From positions 1-62,656 of the forward strand of contig SGPM01000151.1 in NCBI GenBank assembly GCA_004802725.1: 62,656 nucleotides of DNA. Direction: 5' to 3'. Position 1 is the stretch's first letter; each line of letters begins with the position of its first letter. This document shows positions 47,881 to 57,823 of this stretch, piece after piece. A program made the position numbers and the translations under genes. The DNA comes from Antrodiella citrinella (lineage: Eukaryota > Basidiomycota > Agaricomycetes > Polyporales > Steccherinaceae). The notes beneath the pieces are model-generated. The model was not told the DNA's origin. It did not search any database and saw only the letters and a list, made by a program, of their open reading frames with translations.

Positions 47881-48821
47881 AGGACTCTCAGAAACGTATG
47901 GTGTACCTTTAGCACAAATACATGTACATCGGACGACTGTGTCGCTACGCACGATCCCGCCGAGCCGTTCGCCACAGGTCTCCTCCATAATTCTTCATAC
48001 TTGGAGTACTTACAAGATATGCTACATATTAGATGCTTCGACTTCAACGAATGCTGGCTTACTTTCATTCTCTCAGGGACGGCCCTCACCGTATTCCCAA
48101 GCCTCGCGGACCACAAGAGAGACACTTGCACCCAAGCACCGGCTGCACATATTCATCTTCATCGTCATCGTCATCTGCAACACTAGTGCTAACAGGCACA
48201 CTCGATGTTTTCACCGTACGCTTAGGCCTGGCGTGTAAACGGAAAAGCAAACCGGCGTTTCTGATGGGACCTAACCGGAATATATCCTCCTCCTCCTCCT
48301 CCTCCTCCTCTTCCTCGGCAACGCGAGCACATACTGTCGGATGTAAGAACCTGTCCACACACGCTTGAGTTTTTTTTCGACGTCGTATTCGTCGACGGAG
48401 TCACGATCTTCTGTGCCTTGAACCCTGCCTCCATCGGTTCCGGCACGACGAAGACCACGTTCCATGGTTTCTGTCTCCTGCCGTGGCGCATCGCCGTCAG
48501 CGGACAAGAAAAAGGCGTCGACGCCAGGGACATAAGGGGAGACCACGGCGTAGAAAATCCCGGGCGTGGGTGCGAGTTCTCGGGAGAGGTGGGTGACCAG
48601 CCTCGACGGCGCTGGGGATCTCGAGCTTATGAGTGCGTCCGGTGGCGTCCAAAGGGCGAAGCGAGAGCCGCTTCGACGCTTGAGGGAGTAGAACTTGCCC
48701 CACGGTCTTGAACACCCATTCGACGGTGAGACGTTGACGCAAGCATCGCTGTCTTTATGGGTCATATGTGTGTACATGGAATATCTGTTGTCATCTTCAT
48801 TTCTTCAGCCTGATCCAGAAA
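47881..48821. other. Intergenic region with TCC microsatellite
   Basis: It lies between the oxidoreductase stub and the next copy. It contains a TCC microsatellite at 48285-48316. A 168-codon minus-strand frame (48271-48777) reads through the microsatellite into a poly-Arg tail. Parts of it look protein-like, but I cannot assign a family and do not call it a gene. Confidence 0.4.
48285..48316 (+). repeat. TCC/GGA trinucleotide microsatellite
   Basis: About ten TCC units with one TTCC interruption. It would code for poly-Arg or poly-Glu in antisense frames, explaining odd open frames there. Confidence 0.85.
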
Positions 48822-50791
48822 CTACCGGAACTTCCACCCTCCCGCCTGGCCCATAACATTCAACGGGTCATAACCCTTTTTTATCCTCTGCAGCCTCCCC
48901 AACCCCGCCCCATACATCCTCTCCACCGGCGTATCAAATATCGCGTAGTTCGGATACAACGGCGCGTTCGCAACGTCCTGTCCACTCTTCAGCGCGACCG
49001 CAGTCAGGCGTGCCGAGCTCTGTTGGATAGCGTCGAACATGAACGCGTCGGAGGACGGGAGGGACCATGCGAAGTAGACGTTGATGGGCTGGTAGGCTAT
49101 GGTGCGAGTGGGTGGGTATGCGGAGGGACCGCCGTGGGTGAGAACGCTGGAGAGGAAGAGCTCGACGGAGCAGGCGACGAAGGCGTCAGACGGGAGGGAT
49201 AATGTTCGCCACAATGTCTAGGAGGTAGTTCGTCGTCAGGTTCAGTATGGAGCATGTTGATTGGAGTGGAAGGGACGTACCTCGTTCAATACTGCGTTCA
49301 GGAATGCGCTGTCTTCTAAAGTCGCGACAGGGACATTGTGGAATACGCCGCTGTTCATTCACTATGCTCGTAGTAAGCGACAGGGGCAGATCCCTTATTC
49401 GATAGTAGCTTACCGTCGACCTATAGATTCATCTGAGGGTCCAGCTTGCACAAGCGACAAGAAGGACCGTGTAGATACGTTCGATACTAATGCACCCTCG
49501 AGCAGGAAGTCGTCGAACATGCCTGCAGGTGGTTGAGGCGCGTCATAAAACAATAAAAGAGAGCAAACACTCTACAAGACTACTTCAGATGCTTGAAGGA
49601 GCACATGAGGCGTGGACGGCTCACAATATTCAAACTCGGTTCAAAGTCAAAGCTCGAGATGATGGCGGCCTTGGGGTCCGTCACTTCTGTGAAGAACTTG
49701 AGAGTGGCGGCATTGATTTGGACGGCGGCATCTTCAGAGAGTGTGACGGCTCCGCCCCAGACTTGACCTTGCGGGTATGTCTTGAGAGTAAACTTCGTGA
49801 CGATGCCCTATTGACGAACAGAGTTGAGATAGACTTTCGCGAGGTACGACGTGTACTCGGTGACGTACAAAGTTGTTGAAACCACCCTGTGAACAAGTGG
49901 GGGAATCAATATTATGCCTAGGAATCTCAGAAACGTATTCCGAACCTTCAGCGCGAAGAAGAGGTCCACATCGGAGTCCGTGATCACTTTGACGGAGCCG
50001 TTTGGCAGAACAAGCTCAAATGCTACCACGTTATCAGCAGCAAGTCCGTATTGGTTCGAATATCCTGCGATGAAGGTTAGCACCCAGGATCACCAACAGC
50101 ATGAGGAAGGATGCAAGAACTTACCTCCGCCAAGAGTAAGCCCCGCAACACCGATCCCGGGGACACGTCCGCCCACAACGTTCACGCCGAGCGGGTCAAG
50201 GGCAGCGTAAACGGAGTCCCACGTCAACCCAGCACCGACGTCAGCAGTCTTCGTAGCTGCATCGTATTTCACTTCGTTGAAGCGCGTCATGGTGATCTGC
50301 ACGCCGGGCGTGGAGGAGAAGTTGGGGTTCATGGTGTGGCCTCCACCTTTGATTGCGAATGGAATATTGGTCTTTCCTAGGATCTGCAACTATGCGTGAG
50401 ATGAATTGGTCAGTCACAATTTGGTATGCTGTCCTCAAGGCAGCTGAGGTCGTACAATGAGCCCGACATCCTGGGTAGTCCCTGGTTCGACAGAACACGT
50501 GGATGACTGCGCGCTTGAGGTAGCAAAGTGGAGGTTGTCACTTGTGTAGTGGCCCGTCGCGTCGGCTATACCATGATGTCGAACTAAACAGGAGTTGCGC
50601 AGCAAGATGAGACACGACGTACATGGAAAGAAGACCTCGGAGCTCTTCGAGATCGCTTTCAAAATGTGTCCACAAGTCACGTTCGTCTGGTTTGATGTGA
50701 CGATGGCAAGAGAGCCGTTCGCGATGGGCTCTGCCTGGCTCCCAACACCGAGCCAGAGACCAAGGACAAGAGCCACGAAAGACGAGTGTAT
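48822..50791 (-). CDS. FAD-linked (PCMH/BBE-like) oxidoreductase, copy 4, start codon lost
   Basis: Nine exons on the minus strand: about 50791-50623, 50565-50456, 50389-50125, 50064-49946, 49886-49869, 49807-49625, 49571-49414, 49350-49281 and 49217-48822. All are in phase for 495 codons. It keeps IKGGGHTMNPNFSSTPG, WDSVYAALDPLGVNVVGG, LTLGGGYSNQYGLAADN, the micro-exon GGFNNF, TKFTLKTYPQGQVWGG, APLYPNYAIFDTPVERMYG and YDPLNVMGQAGGWKF. Two features stand out. The codon aligned to the ATG of copy 5 is ATA (50791-50789), with an in-frame TGA 15 bases upstream and no in-frame ATG before the FAD domain, so normal translation start is missing. The intron that follows QVW in copies 1, 2 and 5 is cleanly absent. 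It also lacks two residues after GGGYS. It is either a very young pseudogene or uses a non-AUG or spliced start. Confidence 0.8.
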
Positions 50792-51451
50792 GTCCGCCCG
50801 CTGTCACCTTCCTCGCAGTGGTAGCCAAAAGAGCGGTGAGTGAACCATGGCATGGCCCGCCTTATCAACACTAGGACCTCGAAGTTCCTGAAGCAAACCT
50901 GGTAAGAAGCATACATAGTGGAACCATAATAAGAGCTTCAAGAAGCATACTTACATGCGGCCGGGTGCAGGACACATCGGTAAGTCTTCAAGCTTCAAGC
51001 ACCCCAAGGCCCGTGAAGCTCAAGGGTCGCGAAGGATCACTGGCATGGTGGCCACGAACGCTTGCCTAACGAATGGTGTTCCGCTGAATCTGCTCATCTA
51101 CGTTCAATACAAAATGTACCCTGGATGAGTGAAGAGTGCAGAGTGCCAATGAAGGACAGTGATCATGATGCATGAAGCTTGAAGGACTGCCGAGTCAGTG
51201 CCGACGAAGAAGATATCAATATTTAAATATTGGTAGTGAAGGTGATCTACCCGATGGTCCCGAACTACCCCGGGCCGATCATACTTTGAAGCTCGATCAT
51301 CTCTCACCTCTTGCTAGCTGGAGGGAGCATACATTGTGCACCGTGGACGGGCTTACGCATGTTCGTTTCAACATGTCCATTCTTCAAGCAATGAGAGAGA
51401 ATCTCCGGAACTGGAAGGTATACAACTTAATAATACAAGGGATCTGTATCA
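50792..51451. other. Intergenic between oxidoreductase copies 4 and 5
   Basis: It holds the upstream region of copy 4 and the 3' end of copy 5. A CTTCAAGCTTCAAGC motif lies at about 50985-51000, and an AT palindrome (ATATTTAAATAT) near 51220. No gene is seen. Confidence 0.5.
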
Positions 51452-53468
51452 CTAGAATTTCCACCCTCCAGCTTGACCCATGACATTGGAAGGATCGTAA
51501 ACCGACTTAATCCGCTGCAACCTTGCCAAGTTACTGCCATAAATCTTCTCCAACGGTGTAGAGAAGATCGCATAATTGGGATACAAAGGAGCGAGCGAGT
51601 CGAGCTTCTGACCGCTCTGTACCGCGACCGCAGTGAGTCGCTCCGAACTCTGCGTTGTGGCGTCGAACATGAACTGGTCATCAGCTTCAGAGGTCCAAGC
51701 AAAGTCGAGGTTTGTGGGATTGAAGGCTGTGGTGCGGTCGAATGGATAGGCAGAGTCGGATCCGTGACTGAGGATGTTGGGAAGGAAAAGCTCGACAGAA
51801 ATTGCAACGGATGCGTTGACAGGAAGCGGTAACGTTCGTCCCAAGGTCTGATAGGCGATTCAGCGTGATAATATTTCAGAATTTGAACAGGAGTACGCAC
51901 CTCGTTTATGACTGCATCCAAAAATGTTTCATCAAGTGTTTGGACGGGAACCGGTTGGTAAACACCACTAGTCGCGTACCGTTTTTTGAGTGAGATACAG
52001 AAAACTTCACGAACAATTCCTTACCGTTGACCAATAGCAGAGTTCGAGGGCCCAGCTTGCACCAGTGACAAGAATGATCGTGTTGAAATATTTTTCGCTA
52101 ACACAGTGCCCTGCAGGAAGTCGTCAAACATGCCCGCAGGAGGCTGAGGTGCGTCATAGAACAAGAGAAGCGAACAAGCAGTCTGCGGAGAAGACTTTGA
52201 AACTCAGTGTTTTAGAGAGGTGAGATATACAAACATACGACGTTAAAAGCCGGATCCAAGGCGAAGCTTGTGATAATAGCAGCCTTAGGGTCTGTCACTT
52301 CGTCAAAGAACTTGAGAGTGGCAGCTTTGATATTGTCGGCGTCCTCTCCAGCAAGGGCGATGGATCCACCCTGTCCGAAACTAACAGTCAGGCACGTTTA
52401 CGTCGACAAATGTGAGATCAAGTGTACCCAGACCAGACCTTGAGGATATGTTTTGAGTGTGAATTTCGTCACAATACCCTATCGATCGAGAAGAGTCAAT
52501 CCAAGCACTGGGGCATAACGTGTTCTCAGCGACCCACAAATTTATTGAAACCACCCTGAAAATTAGTGGGTAAATATGTGAAAATTATCAGGACTCTCAT
52601 GATCGTATAACGTACCTTCAATGCAAAGAAGAGGTCTGTATCGGATTGTGTAACCACCTTGACGGAGCCGCTTGGTAGAACAAGCTCAAAGGCTGCCACA
52701 TTGTCGACACCGAGTCCATATTGATTCGTGAGCCACGAGTATCCTGAAAAGCGTTAATGATAGTCAAGAACGTCCGAAAAGCCAAAAAAGAAGTCACCTC
52801 CTCCGAGAGTGAAACCAGCCACACCGATCCCTGTGGCTCGTCCACCAACTACATTTACGCCAAGAGGGTCAAGCACAGCGTACACATTATCCCACGTCAA
52901 CCCGGAGCCGACGTCAGCGGTCTTCTTAGCTGTATCGTAGTGGATTTCGTTGAAACGCGTCATGGAAATCTGCACGCCTGGCGTTGAAGAAAAGTTGGGG
53001 TTCATAGCGTGGCCTCCACCTTTCACTGCAAACGGGGTCTTGTTATTTCCGAGAATCTGCAACTGTACGATGGTTTGGTGCGTAAGAGCGTGAAGCGAGT
53101 ATTATAATCTGAAGTCGTACAATAGCCCCGACATCCTGAGCGGTGCCGGGCTCGACGGAACATGCAGATGGCTGAGAGCTTGACGTAGCATAATGGAAGT
53201 TGTCAGCTGTGTAGCGTCCCGTTGTGTCAACTGAGAATATAGATGTCAATATATCAAACTGGAAGGCAGAGTCAGTGAGGACCGTACATGGGAAAAAGAC
53301 CTCAGAATCCTTCGAGATCGCCTTCGAGATTTGCGCACAAGTCGCATTCAGCGAATTCGACGTAACGGTTGCGAACGAGTCATCCTCGATAATAATGAGT
53401 CCAGCTTGACTCTCGATGCCCAGCCAGAGACTTAGGACAAGTGCTACACGCACGAAAGACAAACGCAT
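51452..53468 (-). CDS. Secreted FAD-linked (PCMH/BBE-like) oxidoreductase, copy 5
   Basis: The ATG at 53468 gives MRLSFVRVALVLSLWLGIES, a clear signal peptide. Ten exons share the layout of copy 2, including the 18-base micro-exon (here GGFNKF) and the intron after PQGLVW. The FAD region shows VKGGGHAMNPNFSSTPG with the expected attachment His, WDNVYAVLDPLGVNVVGG, RATGIGVAGFTLGGG and YSWLTNQYGLGVDN. The substrate-domain and C-terminal motifs are SLLLFYDAPQPPAGMFDDFL, ELFLPNILSHGSDSAYP, LAPLYPNYAIFSTPLEKIYG and YDPSNVMGQAGGWKF, with TAG at 51454-51452. I see no stop or frame slip, so this is one of two intact family members in the window. Expected activity is O2-dependent oxidation of an extracellular alcohol, sugar or aldehyde; the substrate is unknown. 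Confidence 0.9.
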
Positions 53469-54378
53469 GACGATCCACACAGTGCTAGGAGCGGTGGCAC
53501 AACGAGTGTGCGGAAAGAGTGGTGTTTGGTCCGACTGTGAACTTCTGACTCGTTTGAATCAAATGTAGTGGAGTCGTCATAAGATTCAGAAGCGCATAAG
53601 CTTATGTATTCCTGACCGCGGCGGTCCAAATGATGCACGCTGCCAACACCGGTGAGTAATACCCACAGTCGCGGCCATACGGTGCCGCAATACCCCGCAA
53701 CTTCCTTGGCTGAGATGCCGCTCTACTTCGTTCGTAAATGACCAATGAGTGAAGAGAAGGTGAAACAAGCATCGTTGAACGTTGAACGTTGGACGCTGCA
53801 ACGAGTCGTACGCGGCAGTGGGTACGATCCTAGGTCCGATCGATCATCTTATCTTGAGTGAGTGAGTGAGTGAGTCCGGACCTGGTCCCTTTGCCGTGAC
53901 GATACCCTCATTGAGATACTAACGTCAATCTTCTTTACTACAGCATTCCGGTGTAGCGAAGCCGATATAGCAGCAGCCTGCACACGAGTGCAATTTTCTT
54001 CTCATAGAGACCGTCACTGGAAATATTGTTTTAGGAAGTTCAAACGTTCAGAGTCGATGTCGAGTCGTTTCGAGGGTTTGACGCCCATTCTAGTCATGAC
54101 GCCGATGTCTTCAGCTCTCTCATGCTCAGCTTGTCCACGTCCATCATTCATAGGATTTCTGAATGATTATCTTTCGTATGCATAACCTTCTTCACTTGAA
54201 TCAGCTTTGAATCAACTGGACATTTTGGAACACGTACTTTTGACAATATACTCCACTTCTATCAGGGCTGGCAATCTCTCCACTGCTCCGAGTCTTCCTG
54301 ACGCCAAATCACTATGTATCTGCTAGTACTACATACGGCTCATGATCCCGACCGTCTTTCGTCTACATCTCTCCCACC
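53469..54378. other. Divergent intergenic region
   Basis: It holds the promoters of oxidoreductase copy 5 (minus) and the membrane protein gene (plus). It contains a GTTGAACGTTGAACGTTGG motif (53774-53791) and a GAGT repeat (53856-53875). No gene is supported. Confidence 0.5.
53856..53875 (+). repeat. GAGT tetranucleotide repeat
   Basis: Five perfect GAGT units in the divergent intergenic region. Confidence 0.85.
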
Positions 54379-55467
54379 ATGTCTTCCTCGGACGGTCTAC
54401 GCAGCGGTACACTCCTAGCATCCATCGCGCCGCAGCGGTCGCGCTTAGGCTTTGACCCACCACCGGCGCAGATTCTGGGTCCTGCGAGAGAGATATCGGA
54501 GAGTCCGATTCACTCAACTGCGCCTGCGAGTGCGCTGAGGGCGCGTTCTGGGAGCTCGGTGGCTCGATTGGGACAGGTCAACACGCAGGACGGTGTTGTT
54601 GTGAGGGACAAGGCTCCTGCGTCTGCAAAGCCCCCACCGCTGAACACGTCATCGTCGCTCAAGAGGCAATGTGAGTTGATAACATTGTCTCGTTTTCGTG
54701 GTCTATCGTTGATGGGGTGTGTTTAGGGACGCAGGAAGACCAGGATGAGACGGATGCGCAGTCGCGGAAGAAGGCTATGAAGGATTTGGTGCAGTCATGG
54801 ATGGATCGCCTGCAGCTCATTAGCGTCATCGTGCGTGTTTTTGTGTTTGCTTCATGGCTTTGTGTATCTGCTCACGACCTCAATAGACTACGTTCTTCGC
54901 TGCGACGGAGGCACAGTTGCTCGGCATCACCGTCCCATCCGACGACGGCACTCCGCTGAGGCCTGTTGAACAAGCAGCTAATGCAGGCTTGGCCGGCGCA
55001 CTTGTCATCCATGTGTTTGCAGGTACGTGATGTTCGAAATTTCAGTGAATGGGATGTTGACCATTGTTTCTAATATAGCCATCCTATCCTTCTTCGCCGC
55101 GTTCTTCCTGATCCGCTACCGACTCCGCGAAGCCAAACGCGAAGAATCCAAAGTCGAAGAAGGCAGCCCCGAGAAATCCACCGACTCGCACAACATCTTC
55201 TCCGCCAACCCACATCTCGAGCCCTTCGGGCCTTTCCACCGCGGCAACCCCCCGACTCATTTGCTGGAGAATTGCCACACGCTGTGTATGTGGCTGAGCG
55301 CGGTAGGGTTCGTGCTCGCGCTGGTGGGCGTGCTGTGCTTTGCGTGGGCGCGCCTGCCGCGGAGTGTCAGTATCTTCGCGTCGGTGTGTATGTGGGTGTG
55401 TCTGTTTGGGGGCGTGTTTGCGGTGGTCGAGTCGTATCGGAGGCCATTGCATCCTGCTATCAACTGA
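54379..55467 (+). CDS. Four-span membrane protein, fungal, function unknown
   Basis: Exons 54379-54670, 54727-54830, 54887-55022 and 55079-55467 join in phase for 306 residues. The first 100 residues are Ser/Pro/Ala-rich and disordered. KKAMKDLVQSWMDRLQLISV leads into a hydrophobic segment around TTFFAATEAQLLGITVP. Three further membrane spans follow: GALVIHVFAAILSFFAAFFL, LSAVGFVLALVGVLCFAWAR and VSIFASVCMWVCLFGGVFAV, with a charged loop (REAKREESKVEEGSPEKS) between spans 2 and 3. The order (disordered N-terminus, cytosolic helix, four spans) resembles uncharacterised proteins common in Agaricomycetes. No enzymatic motif is visible. Confidence 0.8.
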
Positions 55468-56030
55468 TCTCGGCTGGCTCTCGTCCTGTTCTTCTTGCAT
55501 CGTGATCGCGGACTTCTTTGCACTACGTATACCATTTCTTGCAAGACTGGAGTAACGACTTTCGTGTATCCTAATTCATCGTCTTGTTGCGCTCGGACTC
55601 ACCATCTGCCATCTGAGCGCCACGCTTGGAGTCTTCGAGCGACATTGGGGACGATGATCGTGTCAACAACTCCATTAGCTCCCCAACATGCTCGGTGAGT
55701 TGCACGCTCAGAGCTGCCTTGTGAGTGTCCTTCGTCATATCCTATGCTCATTCGAGTAACTCAATAGACCGTTCCGCAGTTTCTCGGACTGGTTACCATG
55801 TCATGGTGTACTTGATCAATCCATAATCCATCGAACACTGTATGCTCCAAATGCTCTGCTCGGCGAGCGCGACACTTCGTTTGTGGCGTCTCGGAGTGGT
55901 GTCGTATCCGACTATACACCTCTCATATAATCAACTTACTCATAGGTGCATTATTAGTACTCAACCATCTTGTTTTTCCTCTACGTTCCTTTCGCTCTAT
56001 ACTGGTGTTGAAAGGGACCTAAGAGGATGA
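55468..56030. other. Intergenic region upstream of ATPase fragment
   Basis: About 560 bases with no gene recognised. Some of it may be diverged duplicated sequence joined to the ATPase fragment, but I could not align it. Confidence 0.4.
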
Positions 56031-56500
56031 GACAGATGTTGCACCTGCTGTCAATTTCTCTACCGTGCCTCAAGTATGGACCGACGCAGTCTTCTTGCTG
56101 CTTGTGCCGATCTTACGTCTCTCACGAGACTTTGCATGGAAATAGTGCGTTGCGACATCAAAGTGTTTGCAATTGTTGCTTGCTGACGCGTCATTGTGTA
56201 GCTATCGACGGGCATACCTGCCAGAGACGTACAGTACCACATTGCACAAGAGATACAAAAGTACAATGTGCCAGATAACCGGCCACGAGAAGAACGGTAC
56301 GTCTCATCGTCTTACCTTGGTTGTCTCACCTTTTTGACCCCACCTCGTATGATAGGTTCCAGAAACCGATCAAAAAGGTGCGCGCCGTGCAGCGTATGCG
56401 ACGAAATCGCGGTTTCGCTTTCAGTCAGATGGAGAACGGCACGAAGCAGGATCAAGGTTGATCAGGGCATACGACACTTCGAAGTGGCCTACAATGCCTC
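56031..56500 (+). pseudogene. Displaced copy of the P4-ATPase 3' end
   Basis: About 450 bases closely match the minus strand of 7371-7835, the last exons of the P4-ATPase gene. Shared blocks include GAGACTTTGCATGGAAATAG, CATTGTGTAGCTATCGACGG, ACCCCACCTCGTATGATAGG and the [16 protein letters not shown] coding block. Both intron positions are kept, so it arose by DNA copying, not reverse transcription. The frame is broken: four bases (CACG) missing after GATCAAG create TGA directly after KQDQG. There are further slips in the preceding exon, where [15 protein letters not shown] became an out-of-frame stretch. Upstream ATPase domains are absent, so the fragment cannot be functional. It lies on the opposite strand, about 48 kb from the parent. 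Confidence 0.85.
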
Positions 56501-56559
56501 GGACGGGTTCGTATCTCCCTCCTTGCCCTCTAGTCCTTTATTCGCTCATTATCATACAG

Positions 56560-57347
56560 GAGCTACTCGGACGATCCCATCTTGCAGTTCAAACTATCGT
56601 TCGCCGAGTCGTTACCTATACAAATCCTCATGACCGGCATCGTCCTCACGCTCACCTCCGTTCTCGTCATACATCTCCTCGCCACTGCCCAATACCACTG
56701 GCCCCTTGCACCAGCCAACTTTGTTCTACAAGTCTCTGCAGATGCATCAAAGAAGGATGTCAAAGATACGAGCGATAACGCTGCGCAACAGGAATCGGGC
56801 AGGAACGCCACAGACTCAGGACGAAAATCGGATTCGGGCGAGCGCCGTGGGTCATCCCGGAGCAACGATACGGTCGTGTCTACCTTCACCGTAGCTCCGA
56901 ATGGGTTCATGGCGAAATTCCTGTCGTCTCGCGCAGGGCGATCGGTATATGGCTGGTACCTCCTCCTACGGCACGCCCATCTCACCGCGGCCCGCGAACA
57001 GGCGGTCGAAGCGGTCGAGTGAATACAGCAAAGTGTACGGCCGCCGCGAAGGGACGCCGGACGTGCAAGCGCAGATCGGGCCTGCAGGTGTAATGGGCTG
57101 GGGTTTGGGCAGCTATGGCATCCGACAGCAGATGTGCGGAGACGTGGTGGAGCAAGAAAGGGATCGCACTGTCGTCGGCAGCGACGAGGAGTACGAAGAC
57201 GACGGAGATGCTGATGGCGATGGCGAGGATGCTGACGACGACGGCGAGGCGGAGGACGCGCGCGAGAAGACGCCTGGCACACGGAGGAGGAGAGGACGTC
57301 GGACGGAGAAAGCAGACGGACGACGAGGACGTAGGGGACGTGGATAA
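56560..57347 (+). CDS. Truncated or rearranged membrane protein gene
   Basis: A frame enters after a CAG acceptor at 56559 with RSYSDDPILQFKLSFAESLP, then one strong membrane span (LMTGIVLTLTSVLVIHLLAT) and QYHWPLAPANFVLQ. This resembles the N-terminal part of an uncharacterised multi-span fungal family. It continues as a Ser/Asp/Lys-rich region and stops at 57022. A second frame, probably reached by an intron ending near 56937, gives RYMAGTSSYGTPISPRP, GPAGVMGWGLGSYG and a strongly acidic then basic tail to 57347 (DDGDADGDGEDADDDGE). No usable ATG was found: the sequence just upstream is the displaced ATPase fragment, and the nearest candidate exon (ASDGF at about 56492) joins out of phase. 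The duplication may have removed the first exon. Confidence 0.45.
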
Positions 57348-57823
57348 GCGCTGGAGCCCGCTCCAGATGAACGAGAACCTCCACCGACATCATGTGGTGG
57401 TGGGGGCCGTTTCCACAGTGGCGGCTGCAGGATCGGACAGTGTACTCATGATGTTTGGCGTTACTTTTTCTGATGTCGTCTACTCTGCGTTGTATTATCT
57501 TTTGTATTGTCTAGTGTATTCTTGTTGGTGTCACTGATGAATTTCATGTTCTTTGCAAAGGATACAATATGGGCCTTTGAGGCCTTGCGAATTCATTCTG
57601 GTGTGAAATTGGAGCGCTACGACACTCACCGTCACGGTATTGTAAACGATCGAGAGGGACTCGTACCACGTTCCACAGCTTTTGCCTGAACAGATCAAAC
57701 TTCGTGAGGATGCGACCCAGTTTAAATTCGGAAATGTATCAAATTGCCAGTCTCATAGACGCAAATGTAATATGTAGAACGTACGACATCGTCACGTATC
57801 AGGGATCCACAACCGTACCAACT
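57348..57823. other. Convergent intergenic region
   Basis: It lies between the rearranged membrane-protein gene (plus) and the kinase-like gene (minus). No coding sequence is recognised; it likely holds both 3' UTRs. Confidence 0.5.

Noticed and set aside
2162..56500. Single large inverted duplication joining oxidoreductases and ATPase on both sides
   Set aside because: On the left the oxidoreductases and the ATPase are convergent. On the right the oxidoreductases and the ATPase fragment are divergent with another gene between them, so one simple inversion-duplication does not explain both.
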